Below, piece by piece: positions 47,998-60,751 of a stretch of 64,000 nucleotides of DNA; the stretch's first letter is position 1; each line of letters begins with the position of its first letter. The notes under the pieces were generated by a model. It was given only the letters and a program-made list of their open reading frames with translations, did not search any database and was not told where the DNA came from. A program made the position numbers and the translations under genes. Source of the DNA: Pterobdella sp. o SKG-2022 (lineage: Eukaryota; Annelida; Clitellata; Hirudinida; Piscicolidae); the NCBI GenBank assembly GCA_964035795.1, contig OZ038321.1, forward strand, positions 17,313,548-17,377,547, written 5' to 3'.

Positions 47998-50547
47998 CTA
48001 AGCTACAGGAGTCATGTTAAAAACTGAACAATAAGAAGTCCCATCTAAGGAATATCCTGAAATAGCGAGGTGGTTTTGAAGATAATCAAGGTTGAAAGGA
48101 AAGGATATATCACATATAAGATGTCTTATAAAGACACCATCTGGCGAAAAGTATGAAATTCTGTTATTGTTGGTGTCGGCAATAATGATATTGTCATCGG
48201 AATCAAGTGTAATTCCTTTAGGCCAACTAAGTTGTCCATCCTCTGAGCCTTTTTCAGCAAACTTTGATAAAAACTTTCCTTTAGAATCAAAGATTTTGAC
48301 GCAATGGTTTCCTGAGTCAGCGACTAAAATTCGATCTTTGCTGTCAACAGCCAAAAAATTTGCCATACAAAGTTGCTGTTTACTGTTTCCATAAGATCCA
48401 AACTCATTTTCTGTTTCTCCATCCGGTCCGGCTATCACAACTTTACAACGAGATCTGTCAAGTACACAAATTCTGCTTGTTGACAACACTGCTATTCCTG
48501 AAAGCCATTCAACATTCATCTTTTCCAATTGTTCTATGTCAGTCCCGAACTTATCAAACACTCGCACACTTTTGCTCTTCCTATCTCCAACAAAAATTTT
48601 CTCTATGTTTCGTGAGAACCTTGCTAAAGAAAATGGTTTGAAACCATCTATTCGGTGTTCTAAATTCCCATTATTATCATAATACTCCAAACACGAATTT
48701 CCGTAATCAGCCACAACCAACATATCTTGAATAAGCAATATCGATGTTGGCATACTGAAATCAAACTTCTCAAATTTCCATTTTAAAGATAACTCGTTTG
48801 ATATTTTAGTTTCGAGCAATTTCTTTGTTTTTGAAATTTTGACGTCTTCCTCAATGTCATTTTGAGGTTCAGAAGTGCTTGTGAAAACATCTTCAATGTT
48901 TTCAATGTTATCAGATTCCATTTGTTCATCATTTTCTGAATAATCTGTTTTTTCCACAATGAAAGCTGAATATTTTTTTCTAGCCGCGTCAACAACATCT
49001 TTAAGACTTCTGCCATTAACTTTAAGCTCTTCATCTGTCAATTGAGATTTTGTTTTCTTGGACTTATTTATGTTTATATTAGGATCTAAGTTCTCACTAT
49101 TTTCTTCTAATACTTCAGATTTTTGATTAGTTGCATCGCTTAATTCATCTTCACTCAGCAGCAAGCTCTCATCTAAATTTTCGTCATTCATAATTTTTTC
49201 ATACCTCAATCGACTCATGCTAATTTTTAAAATTCTTTTATTGAACAAATCTGGATTATTATAACGGTCTAAAAAGTTTTTTGAAGATTTGGTGGGTTTC
49301 AAAGGATTTTGTTGAAAATCCATATCATTTTCTGCCTTCAAATCATCGAAACTATTACTGTTATTAACGTTTTGGTTTGTTGATTCCTGCTCATTAGATG
49401 CTTTACTCGAAGTTTTATCATCTAATTTAGATGAAGACACAAAATCATTATATTGATCCAGTAAATTAAATTTGAAAGTTCTCTTATTTTCACTTCCAAT
49501 TGTATCTTTATTACATCCATAATTTGCAAGATCAACTTGTTTTTCAAAATGTGAATATCTTTTAAAATCCTTATGAGCGTTCCCATTTGAATAATCAAAA
49601 TTTTTGGTCTTAAAGCTAGGTAATTCATGTCTTTGATGGTACATATTTGATTGATAATCATTTTTCCCATATTTAAAAGATTCATCTGTAAGTGAATTAT
49701 TTTGAGATGTTTCTTCAGTTTTAGGAATTTCATGAAAACTATTATCCTTGTAGTGAAAATTATTATTATGTTTTGTAAAAGTTGATGGAAACTTCATTGA
49801 ATGATCAGATGTATCATTTCTTCTATAGTTTCCTGCATAAATATTACTTCTGTTAATATGTGGGTTCAAAAAATCAGTTTCAGTGGTATGATGTTCATCT
49901 TTAACAGTACTAGAATAAGTTGAGTGATGAGGAAATTCATAAGTGGTTTGAGGTCTTTCTCTTCTAGTGTTTTGATTATTTTTGAAAAATGACCTTTTTG
50001 AAAGTCTATCTGACAAACCACTTCTAGAATGAGAATTTTCATTTTCATTATTAGTCGTAGCATCATTTTGTTTTAAATTTCTCCTTTTACTAATAAAACT
50101 ACTTGGAAATTTGGTAGAAGATATATTGCTTGTATAAGATGCTGAATCAGGTTGTTTGTATCGAGAATATCTTTGGTATGTAGGATCATCTTCTATTTTT
50201 GATGAATTTTGTGATGGTTTATATTTTTCTGATGATAATTTAGCAGAAAAATTCAAATTTGGATCCGATGAATAAAACTTGTCTTTCTTATCATGACTTA
50301 ACCTTGAAAAAAGTCTTTCTTTCAGTATATCTGAGCTAGAAACAAAGTCAAAGCCAATGATACCTTGTGCAGGTATTTCCCATTTATGTTTACAAGAATA
50401 ACATGTAAGTTTATTTGAGATCTTCTCAGAATTATTAAGACATCTAAAACAAAAAGTGTGGCCACAAGGAAGTCTATATGAATTGACTAAATAGTTGTTG
50501 CAAATAGGACATAAAAGTGCCGATCTGGGTCTTGGTTTATCCTCCAT
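47998..50547 (-). CDS. RING finger-NHL repeat protein, single exon
   Basis: An uninterrupted frame of 849 residues. An N-terminal C3HC4 RING has Cys13, Cys16, Cys28, His30, Cys33, Cys36, Cys49 and Cys52, in the order expected of an E3 ubiquitin ligase. About 500 residues of Asn/Ser/Lys-rich, low-complexity sequence follow. The C-terminal part (about 590-845) forms NHL-type beta-propeller repeats: ILVADSGNHCVKIFDSKGKF and IIIADTNNNRISYFSPDG are clear units. TRIM-NHL proteins (LIN-41, Brat, TRIM2/3/32/71) combine RING, B-box, coiled coil and NHL. Here I see no B-box and no strong coiled coil, so it is TRIM-like at most. The family acts in ubiquitination and mRNA repression. The ATG at 50547 starts just before the RING. 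It is divergent from the sorbin-like gene. Confidence 0.92.
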   Translation of the reverse strand: MEDKPRPRSALLCPICNNYLVNSYRLPCGHTFCFRCLNNSEKISNKLTCYSCKHKWEIPAQGIIGFDFVSSSDILKERLFSRLSHDKKDKFYSSDPNLNFSAKLSSEKYKPSQNSSKIEDDPTYQRYSRYKQPDSASYTSNISSTKFPSSFISKRRNLKQNDATTNNENENSHSRSGLSDRLSKRSFFKNNQNTRRERPQTTYEFPHHSTYSSTVKDEHHTTETDFLNPHINRSNIYAGNYRRNDTSDHSMKFPSTFTKHNNNFHYKDNSFHEIPKTEETSQNNSLTDESFKYGKNDYQSNMYHQRHELPSFKTKNFDYSNGNAHKDFKRYSHFEKQVDLANYGCNKDTIGSENKRTFKFNLLDQYNDFVSSSKLDDKTSSKASNEQESTNQNVNNSNSFDDLKAENDMDFQQNPLKPTKSSKNFLDRYNNPDLFNKRILKISMSRLRYEKIMNDENLDESLLLSEDELSDATNQKSEVLEENSENLDPNININKSKKTKSQLTDEELKVNGRSLKDVVDAARKKYSAFIVEKTDYSENDEQMESDNIENIEDVFTSTSEPQNDIEEDVKISKTKKLLETKISNELSLKWKFEKFDFSMPTSILLIQDMLVVADYGNSCLEYYDNNGNLEHRIDGFKPFSLARFSRNIEKIFVGDRKSKSVRVFDKFGTDIEQLEKMNVEWLSGIAVLSTSRICVLDRSRCKVVIAGPDGETENEFGSYGNSKQQLCMANFLAVDSKDRILVADSGNHCVKIFDSKGKFLSKFAEKGSEDGQLSWPKGITLDSDDNIIIADTNNNRISYFSPDGVFIRHLICDISFPFNLDYLQNHLAISGYSLDGTSYCSVFNMTPVA

Positions 50548-52937
50548 TTTTTGGAACTTTCAAATAATTTTAGAAAATATTTATTTAATTCGAAAAGTAA
50601 TTTTTATATCGAAACTTACTTCCATTAATTTAAGCTTTAATTCAAGTTAAAACTCTAAATTCCTTTATATTAACAAAACCAGCTGTCGTAATTCTAATTC
50701 TTCATTATATCCTTATTAATAACCGCTGTATTGTACTAAATATAACTTGACCAATTGAATAGAGGCACTGAATAACTTCTATTTCTATGGTTTAATTTGC
50801 TTGCTTATATTAATAAATGTAGGTTTAACGCTGAATAATTAGTTACTAAATAATTGTTATAAACTAATTAAATTTTTAAAAATTGGGGAACCGTTAATAT
50901 TGCTTAAAAGTAAAGTTTACCTGTAGATTATAAGGAAATGAAACTTTTTAAATTTACTTTAAAACGAATAAAAAAAGATTGAAAATTATCTTTAATTGAA
51001 TTTTAGCCACTTTTTGAAAATAAGAGGTTTTTAAACTTAGAGTCGATATTATATATGACTGATGTTATAGTTTTAATATGCAGTGCTTTTACGATTGACT
51101 TATGTTTCAGAAGCACTGGTTCACTTTAAAATTTTAATAGTAATAAATTATTAGTTTATGAAAATATTAATAATAATTGATAAAAATTCTCAAGCATAAA
51201 ACGAATTTGGTGTGAGAAGGTTTTATTATGGTTTATCTAGATAACCTTGTGGCAATGTAAATTATGAGTAATTTACTTTGTTTTGTCGACGTAGTTAATT
51301 TAAGCCTTAATAAAATGTAAAAAAAACAGGGTTTAAACAACAATAAAATTTTCTAATTAAAAAAAGTGACTCATGACGCATCTTAAAAATTTTTTGAATA
51401 TTCTAACTTGAATTTCTGCATATAGTTATATTTTTTTTAGCGGAATGGGCTTTAAATTTAAACGAGGTGTACTTATGAACAATCCTGGAATATATCAATG
51501 CGTATAGAACCGTAGAGGTATAAATGGGAGGGGGTGAATGCGTTTGTTGAAGTAGCAATAAGCTGTTGTTTATGTCAGCAAGTTTCGTTTTTGTTTTAAA
51601 GCTTTATTTAGATTTCATGTAGTTTTTCCTCAATACTTTTCGTGCTTAACTTCAAAAGTTGCATGGTTAGTATGTTTATTTTAAAGATGATAAATATGTA
51701 ATTGAATTTAATACAGCTAATTAATATTCTAAGCTAGATTTTTATTTTAAAAACTTCTGCGTAAAAACTATAGAATGAAATAGTTCGCATATTTTTTGAG
51801 CAAATCTTATCAAACATCTTAAGGCTAGAAGTCAATGGATATTAAGCAGAACTCCCCTTTTTTCTTATCAATTTTTACTTTCTATTTATAAAAAACTAGA
51901 TTCTTGTTTAAAAAAAAACTAAAATTTTTACTATAAAAATGTGTAAAGTAATATAAATGAATTAAAAACTCTACGTTTGATTTCTCATCAGCATCTAAAA
52001 TGAGTAAACTTTTTTGCTATTGCTTATGCAGCTGAATAAACCATAAGTAAGTTTGAAGATAAAACATTATACAATTATTAGTAACTTAAGTTTAAATTGA
52101 CTTATGAAACGTATGTTATCACGATTTAGAAAGAAAAAATTATTCGGTAATAAACAAATCGAATAGTTTGTATAGATAACTGATAAATATTTTCAATGGT
52201 CAACCCACTGTGAAACATGTTGACTAATTTTAATACAACCTTAGTTACCTCAGATACAACTATAAGTATTCATCCTTACAATATAAATATCATTGTAATA
52301 TACAGTAAAGTATTTAAAAGATATATAATTTATTTCAAGCATACAATCCAATTACTACAATGGTCATCCCATCAAACATGCGTCTATGATGACAACGTTC
52401 AGACCTTTTGTGTATCTTCTAATCCTTTACCTTGCTTATGTTTGTTGAACAAAATAATGAAAAAAAATAGACATAATCTATGAAGAAAAAGGCGTCAATT
52501 CAACGAAAAAGCTTTTTTCAGGAATAAATGATAAATGAACGTTTTTATATGAAAAAAAATTTACTGTTCAATAATGAAATAAAATATCTAGTTTAAAACT
52601 AAGAATATTCACTCAAACCTTAATCATCTCTACATAGGAACCACTGATTCGAAAGCTCTGCCTTCATTATGAGTAACTATTTCGGTATGTTCCATGAAAC
52701 TGGATAAAAACTTTGTGTTTTCTTAATTTCAAGCTTGTTTTTCAATTTCTTCTATTGCTTTGTTTCTTCGTCATATTTGAATTGATTTATGGAGATCAAG
52801 CAAAAGCTTGAAAATAGTAAAAAATACATGTAGAAATTACATTTGAAGAAAGATATATAGTCGTTGATATTTAGTTCGAAGGTAAAAATGTTCTTAAAAC
52901 ATGTAGATTATTGATAATAAAAATCTGAGTATTTCAG
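50548..52937. other. 2.4-kb region upstream of RING-NHL and sorbin-like genes
   Basis: AT-rich DNA between two divergent genes. It likely holds both promoters and an upstream exon of the sorbin-like gene, because an acceptor (TTTCAG, ending 52937) precedes the first recognised coding exon. I looked for a sorbin homology (SoHo) domain here and found none. Confidence 0.45.
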
Positions 52938-52945
52938 ATCAAAAC

Positions 52946-55900
52946 ATGAAAGCAAAGAAGCTTCCAATGAAGCAACAAAAGTCCGTCAACTTTCATTTAC
53001 CAGAACTTCCCCCTTCAGTGAAGGAAAGCTTTCCCCCAAAAGAAAGTAACAAGACGGTTTTAACAAGACAAATGAGTAATGGATTTCAAAATAAGTCAGC
53101 AATCTCAAAAATATCCTGCAAAAACTTGAACCTGCAGCCTAACCCATCAAATATCATAATTAATAACAATTTCACAAACCATCACTATAAACAAATATCA
53201 TCTCAACCCACTTCATACGTCGGAAGTTATGGAAAAACTCAGTCATCGAACTCTGATTCATGTAACATGCCTCATTCAACATACTTTCGCGATCCTGCAA
53301 ACGATTTTTCTAACCGTATTAACTCTGCGGGTTTAATACATAACTCCACCAAGAACACAAAGCAATTAGCTTCATGCAGTTTTCCTATTGACATTAAACA
53401 TACTAGATCAATAAACATATCATCAGCTGGAAGCACGAAACCTAAAAGTAGTTATTGGTCTTCAAACGTTTCAAATCAGTCCTATTCATACAACAGTTCT
53501 CCTTTCTCTAGTCGCTCCATCACTCCTGTTTTTAGTGAAGCTTCCTTCTCTTACGATGATTTTGGTACGTGGATATTTAACATTTTAAAAACTCTTCAAA
53601 ACATGCTTCTGCGATTATAATAAAGTTTTTAACGATTTTAATTTGATTTTTAGAAATTTTTGTTTCTTTTCTGATGATTATTTGGTTGAGGTTTATAAGG
53701 ATGGGGAAATTGTTGCCATAGGTTAACTCATAAAGGAATTTCAACATTAAAAGAGAGATTTTTAACGTTTGGTTTTAAATTTCGTTTTCACATATATGTT
53801 ATTCATCGAAACGATTTAAAATTGCTAAAGTTATAAACAAAAAATCATTTAGACATCAGAAAAATCTTTCGAGTAAAATCTAAACTTAGAACATGGCATT
53901 TTAATTTGGAAGCTGGATTTTCAATTAGATCGTTCTTCATTTAATTACACACGTTTAAGCAATCTTAATCTAAAATTTTGAATATTTTTTATTTCAGAGT
54001 AAAATTAAGACAAATTTTTGTGAAGTACTTTGAAATGTAAAATTAAATAATTAAAAATTAATTTAGGGTAAATAAAAATATGAATGCCTCTGTTTTCCAT
54101 TAATATATTAGATAAGTATTTCGATCATTAGATAAAAAATGGCGCCAACTCAGACAGCGAGTTTCTTGAATAGATTTCTTATTACTTTAATTATTTAAAT
54201 TGTTAAATTTTGAGCATTGGCAACGTTTTTCAAACCCAACTATTTTTATTTTGAACCGAATAATAAAAATTTATTTTTGAAATCTTTCCAGGAAAACATT
54301 GTAGATTTGAGACTATTTTTGAGAACAACACCATTCGTCGTACAAACGATTATAACTCATCCAATCAAAACAACGATACCAAAAGTACAACTGAAGAAGA
54401 TAAATCGATAGTCTTTAAAAAACAATCCCAACCCATTGTTAGTCGAGAAAACAAAATTATTTTTTCAAATAACAGTTTAAATAGTGGAAATTTAATGGAC
54501 ATGAACACTTCCTATGCAAGCAGCCATGTTACCGACAATGAAACACTCAACAACAAACAAGGTAAAAGCGTTTGTAAAAGCAAAAAGAACTCTAAATAAC
54601 TTTAAAAAAAGTTCAGCTATTTTGGTTTTTTTGAAAAATATAATTTGGAAACGAAAAACTATATTTTGATCAAAAGTACGAAATTCTTTTGGACAATTTT
54701 TCATTTTTTAAATACTCAAAAACAATGAGCAAAAAGCTAATTTCTCGAAATTTAAAATTTGCACTCAAAATAATAAAAAGTTGCTTAGTAAAAATATGAA
54801 TTAGTAAACACGTTTTTTAAAGTTTTTTGCGATGCTAATTTTGTTGTGTATCAAAACTTATTTATAGAAACATAGCTGTGCAAATTGTTAACAGAATCCC
54901 CAGTAATTAAAACGTTTCTAAACATTTGGAGCTTTGAAGTTTAATTCAATGATTTTTGATGTTCACTTCTAATGAATATTTATTAATTTCTACAAGGTCT
55001 ACCTTTAAATAAAATTTAAATGTTCAATAAAAAAACTCAAAAAATATTATATACCTTTTCAATGAAAAACTGTAGTTTAGGCACCAATAAAAACATTCAA
55101 GAGAATAACCCAAATGATATACTGATATAAAACATACAGAGACCGAAGTAAAGAAGGGGCATGTAAGAGACCATTTGGACAAGTTTGAAAATATGATCGG
55201 TTCAGGTGAAAAAAAATATTTTCAAGTTCTCTCAATGGTTTTATATTTAGCAATTATGACCTTGATTTGGTTTTTATTAACAAGTGGAAATGAAATTTCA
55301 GGTCATAATGTTATCATATCTCCCTCAAAAAGCGGGAAATTCCTTCACCGAAAAAACAAACAACTTCCGAGTCAAAGGTTTTGTAGTGATTACCTGGGCA
55401 CCATCACAAACAACTGTTTTGATCATAATAACACCAACCACTACCACAAAAACAGCGATTATGACAGATTTAAAAAAGAAGAAGATTTTTTGAAAAACAA
55501 TTCTGAAAACGATATAAAAGTTGAAAAACACAATTTCACGAGTTCAATTAACCACACCCTTGCATACAATTCAAAAGCTAATTCTGTAGAAACACCGCCG
55601 CACTCGGAGAATGCTTTCGGAAAAAACTGCATGAATGACTCAAGCATAATCAAGAACCAGGTCGAAATATTTAAAAAATTTAAAAGACTTCTTGTTTTTC
55701 TTTAAGTTCTTTAACCGGGTTAAGTACTAGAACGTAAACAACTCAATAAATGAATGCCGATTTATCTCTTTGAAAATATTTTCATACAAGTTTAAAATAA
55801 TATTTATATTAAAATTTAGATAACTTATTTTAAATACCGTTCAAATAAAACTAGATTTTAAAAAGTTTGACTACTATCAAAATGGATAAATTTTATGATT

Positions 55901-58900
55901 GAATATTTAGAAAACAAGTTTAACCCATTCAAAACCACAAAAACAGTTTAGAAATGGATATGCAAGCGAAAATGTACCAGTGGCTTCTGAAACTGGTATG
56001 CGGTTTATAGAACACAGAAATAATTTCTAATTGAAATTTAGATAAAAATTTTAATTATATAAACAAAAGTCTTTTTAAATCTATCAGATATAAAAAAATA
56101 ATGAGTTATTCAAAATTTTAATTTCAAAGAAGAGGAAAGTTATATATGCTTCATAATTCTAATCTAAATTTTATAATATGTATGCGATTAGTAGATAAAC
56201 AGAATAATGAAAGTAAAATAGTCTTTATGAATAATCCAGGAAATCTCAAAGAGAATTGTTCGGGTCAAGAGCGACCAAGAGCCAAATCTTTGGCAACTAA
56301 CCTTCTCTACCCTCACAGACCTTACGCAGCTCAGCCTTACATTGAGATTTCTTCTTCCGTGAAGAAACAACCAAAACAGACGGAAAAAAAGCTTTCCAAC
56401 AATGTAGAAAAACCTTACAAGGGTGGTGAAGATAAAAAAAAAGTCTTTGAAACGAGAAAAGAGCAAAAATTTCTCAAAGTGAGCACGGAAGCGTTTGGAT
56501 GCTATGTTACAAATTTTTCAATCGTCGAATTTATTTTTAGCAAAATTAAGAAGGCTAAATATGTTAACTATTTCCTTATTTGTATTTATTTTTTATAATG
56601 CATAATCGTAGCTTCAGTGTACGACGAATAAATCTTTCAAAACATCATAAACGATGGAAGATGGGTGATGCTTTCTAAAAATACTGCATTCTCGCAGCTA
56701 AATAAATCATTTTTTTACAGAACACTTCAGTTGAAAGTTCCAGTCAGAGCCAAAAGTATTTGCCAATCATTTATACGAATGGTAAAAGTTTTCATCGAAA
56801 TTTATTTGAAATTCCATTTTAAATACAAAAATGACTTCTTTTCAGCTAAAAGCTGCGTGAATGGTGTAGAAGATGAACCAAAAAATAATGAAAGGTTAAA
56901 AGTTATAAAAAGTTTCAATGAATAATATCGAAGCTTAAAGAATTTATGATGATGTACAATAAATTTTTGAAACATTTAGTTACCAAAATAAAAAATATTA
57001 TGGTAATTGAATGTGCAATTCTGTTCATTTGGTTAGAAAATTAATGGTAGTATGTTGAAACACACAGAACAATAAGTGATTCGGAAGTAACATATCAACA
57101 AAATAAATGGAAAGGAAATAAAACATCAAACAACTTTGATAACTTCAACAATGAATTGGATGGTAAAGTTTGAATAATAAAAATCATCAATAGTATTATT
57201 TAAAATATTTTTGAGAACCAGTTAAATTGCTAGTATTTATACTCACAGACAAACGCAACCTTAAATACAAGGAAGAAAAACAAAATATTCGCTTGGTAAA
57301 TTTTACAATTCGTTTTCTTTAAAATGTTAAATAAAATTTATTTTACAAAAAGTTGTTACAAATAGATTATATTGAGAATTTACAAAACCTAATAAAATTT
57401 AAGCAAAAACTAGTAACATCTGTGTTATACAGAGTTTCTAAATCCCAGGTCTTACAAAGTGAAGCACTCAGCGTTATGGATAGATTCTCATCAAATTTGA
57501 AAATAAATGAACTAATCATTTAGTCCAATAAAAGCAATAGCTAAAAAAAACTTTGAACAGAAAAAGCTGGATGCTGAAGAGCAACGACTACGCCTAAGAC
57601 AACTGAAGGACAAACAAAAAAAGTTATAAATTTTTTTTCAAAAAATATAAAAACATTACTGAATTATTTCAAAAATATTAAATAAAATTTCACAATAAAG
57701 GTCGGTCCAGAGGTCTTCGATATATTTCCAAACGTCAAACAACGCATCTGCCACCATCACTCCTTCGTGCAGAGCCAAAGTTCTCTTCACTTTTGTGCCG
57801 CAGCGTCCAAAGTAAATGCTTATAACTTGATATTGAGACGGACTATGCCTATGAAACAATAACCATAATCTTTATTGGTTTATTTACTTTAGTTGTAAGA
57901 CTTGGATACAGTTAATTTGGTAAAAATCGTAGTTTTTGTTAACTTTAACAACTTAAATCTTTACGATTTTAGCGAACCTTAAATTTAAATATACAATTTT
58001 TTTGAAAATAACTAACTTTGAGAACTGAAAAGTAGTAATTTACAACTTATATTATGTATTATGAAAACGTAATTTTTGAAGTGAGCTGGCTTTAAAGAAG
58101 GGGGAAGTTGTAACCATATTAAGAAAGATCAACTCCAATTGGTTTAAGGGAAAGATCGGTGGACAAGTAGGAGTTTTCCCATCCAATTATGTCCAGGTTA
58201 AAATTATAAAATGAATGCTGAAATACAAAAGCTTATGCTTTTATGAACGTTATCATATTGATTTTAAACCCGATAAACTAGACTGCTTCTATAAGTTACT
58301 TTGTTAACGAAAAGCTTTGTATTTGAAAAAAAATTATTAGTGACCTTAAATAATCTCTGCTTCTATTAGGTGTTGGTATGCAAAGATGAGCAGCTAGACA
58401 ATGAAGCAAAAGAATCATTAGCCGTTGCTACCCACAACTTCATTGGGAGGACTCCTTTAGAACTCTCCATAGAAAAAGTTGACAAATTTTTTGCATAGAA
58501 CTTGAATTAAATTTAAAATTAATTTAGTTGACAAGACGTAAATCGATTTTAGGGAGATGAAGTGGTCTTAGTGAGAAAAATTGATGACTATTGGTTCGAA
58601 GGGCGTTTGAATGGAAAACAAGGGTTGTTTCCTGCTTCATACGTTGAAGTCATCAATCCCTTGCCTTCTGTCGTGTCCAAAGGTCGAGCATTTATTCAAT
58701 AATTTAATTAATAGTATTTCAAATAATTTGAGTTTTTTATAATAAAGGAAATAAACTGAAAAAATTTTTTGTGAGCTAGGCATATTTTTTTGGCCAAACT
58801 TTGTCATTACATTTGTAGAGTTTTCAAGCAGTAGCCGCTCGAACTCCGTAGCTTCAAATGCGCCACAACTACCATCACCTTGGGATTCAGACTTTTACGA

Positions 58901-59507
58901 AAGTGAAGTTGATCAACATGAAAACGCATCTTTGCCTAGAAATTCTTCAAGCTATCTTTCTACGAAGAATTTCAACTCATATGAAAGCGCTATTGAGACC
59001 TCAAAAAGTCAAGATGATACAGACAACAGAATTAAAAAACAAACATATTTCAATTTTTTCCCAACTTTTGAAAGAGAAAAAAAGTGCAAAGTTGACTGTG
59101 AGTATTTAAAGAAAAATGCCATCAACGACTTCAGTTTAGCAAATCAACACAAAAATCCCGCCTTTTTGCATGACAAATACACAAAAGTGGAAGATCCTCT
59201 ATTTATATCGAGCCAAGAAATCATTCAGCGTTTGAAATCTAAAGTCATTGACAAGTGAGATTCAATTTGATAAATAGCAGTCTTATACATTATATTTACT
59301 TCACTTTATAAGCAATAATCTGTGAAATCTGCAATCAGATACAAAGCGGTGTTTAGTTACAAAGCTCAGAACGACGACGAAATGAGCTTGCGACAAGGAG
59401 AGGTGGTGAGTGTGGTGGAAAAGTGTGCAGATGGTTGGTACGTAGGATTCAAAGAGAGAAACAAACAGTTTGGAACGTTTCCTGGAAATTATGTTCGCAT
59501 GCTTTGA
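52946..59507 (+). CDS. Sorbin/CAP/vinexin-like adaptor with three SH3 domains
   Basis: Seventeen exons: 52946-53564, 54292-54561, 55140-55205, 55302-55660, 56203-56478, 56721-56781, 56846-56894, 57068-57162, 57249-57295, 57449-57458, 57541-57622, 57701-57811, 58082-58196, 58370-58477, 58553-58674, 58829-59254, 59339-59507; about 994 residues, all in phase. SORBS proteins link vinculin and actin at adhesions through three C-terminal SH3 domains. SH3-1 spans 57775-58196 (AKVLFTFVPQ, LALKKGEVV, NSNWFKGK, GVFPSNYV). SH3-2 spans 58400-58660 (VATHNFIG, DDYWFEGR, GLFPASYVEV). SH3-3 is the last exon (YKAVFSYKAQ, DGWYVGF, GTFPGNYVRML), ending at the stop as in vertebrate SORBS. The N-terminal two-thirds is Asn/Ser-rich and unrecognised; no SoHo domain was seen. 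The 10-base exon at 57449 and the 58674/58829 junction are the least certain. Upstream coding exons are possible. Confidence 0.85.
58293..58350 (+). repeat. Intronic dispersed repeat, copy c
   Basis: AGTTACTTTGTTAACGAAAA then GCTTTGTAT, and TTATTAGTG downstream. It lies in the intron between the two halves of the sorbin-like SH3 region and shares its core with 15291-15355 and 38015-38085. Confidence 0.75.
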
Positions 59508-59704
59508 TAGTCTTTAGTTGGCGTCTATTATTTTAAAGCTTTTCATATTTATTTTACTTTATCTCCAATCAAAATTTTATCATTACTTACTAAATTCATT
59601 ATTATTATAACTTTGAAAATTTTTTTCATTGTCTTTTGAGAGCCTAAAACTTGTAACATCCAGTTGGTACGAACATATATTTAAGTATTATTTCAATTAT
59701 TTTT

Positions 59705-59710
59705 AATAAA
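59705..59710 (+). terminator. Candidate polyadenylation signal of the sorbin-like gene
   Basis: AATAAA, about 200 bases after the stop codon. Confidence 0.45.
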
Positions 59711-60751
59711 AAATTGCCATTTTGAAGAATAAATTTTTTTTATTGAAATTCCCAAAAGAACTATCTAGAATTATTTTTATTATAATTGATATTATGAGTT
59801 AATCTTTAAATAGTATTGTCCTTTATTTTTGATTGAAACATACGGAAAGTTAAGCATATCATTATTCACTTATTTTTTTGAGTCTATGAAAATATACACA
59901 TAAATTGACGAAACTTTCGTTCGAATGACTTAATGAGAAATAAAATATAAAATTGTAGCAATTTTTTGGGAAATGAACGATAACTTAGAATAAAATGTCA
60001 TTGAAAATCAAATTTACCCAAAAAAAAGTAAAATAATCTTCCAAAAATCCTTATTGAAAACTTATAACAAAAAAATAAAATTATCAAATTCAAAATATTT
60101 GTATCAAAAACGTTTTCGAAGCTTTATAAGTAAAGTTCAAAAATTTTGAATTCAATTACAGCCATCAAAACCCATGCAAATGACTAAACCAAAAAATATA
60201 TTTATTTAAAAATTTAATTGCTGTTTTTAATGTATATTTTTTACATTATAAAACATATAAAGAATTTTGATTAAACATGTAAATATTCTAGCGAATTGTA
60301 TATGAAGGCAGTAAACGATCACTATACAGAAGGATGGAATGAAATATCTCTTCATTGATTATGAGTTTACTTTTATATATAAAATAATTTTTTAAGGCTG
60401 AAAATTTCTACAATATATTAAAGACTAAATAAGATATGGCTATTTTAATCTTATTTAAGGACGATGTAAGGAATTGTAATGGGTGGTTCACTGACATGAT
60501 TAACCAACAGTCACGTTGAAAAAAATTTTGAAAAATATGTTAATCTTGACAAAAAAAAATAAAATTTAAAGTCAACAAAACAATTGTAATTACTGGGTAA
60601 ACAAGCGAAGATGCATTGGAAGCTATAAATTGTGATAATAAATGGAAAGTTTTAATATCAAAAAGGAGTTCACAAAAATAGAAATTTCTCGAATGAAGTT
60701 TGAATAAAAATATATTTTGGCTAAACAAACTGAAAATACTTGATACAGAGG
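59711..60751. other. Spacer between convergent sorbin-like and RhoGAP genes
   Basis: About 1 kb of very AT-rich sequence between two convergent genes. It should hold the 3' UTR of the minus-strand RhoGAP gene. No gene was seen. Confidence 0.45.

Noticed and set aside
57449..57534. Reading 57449 onward as one long exon (VLQSEALSVM...)
   Set aside because: It meets an in-frame stop before any usable donor, so the 10-base exon was preferred, with low certainty.
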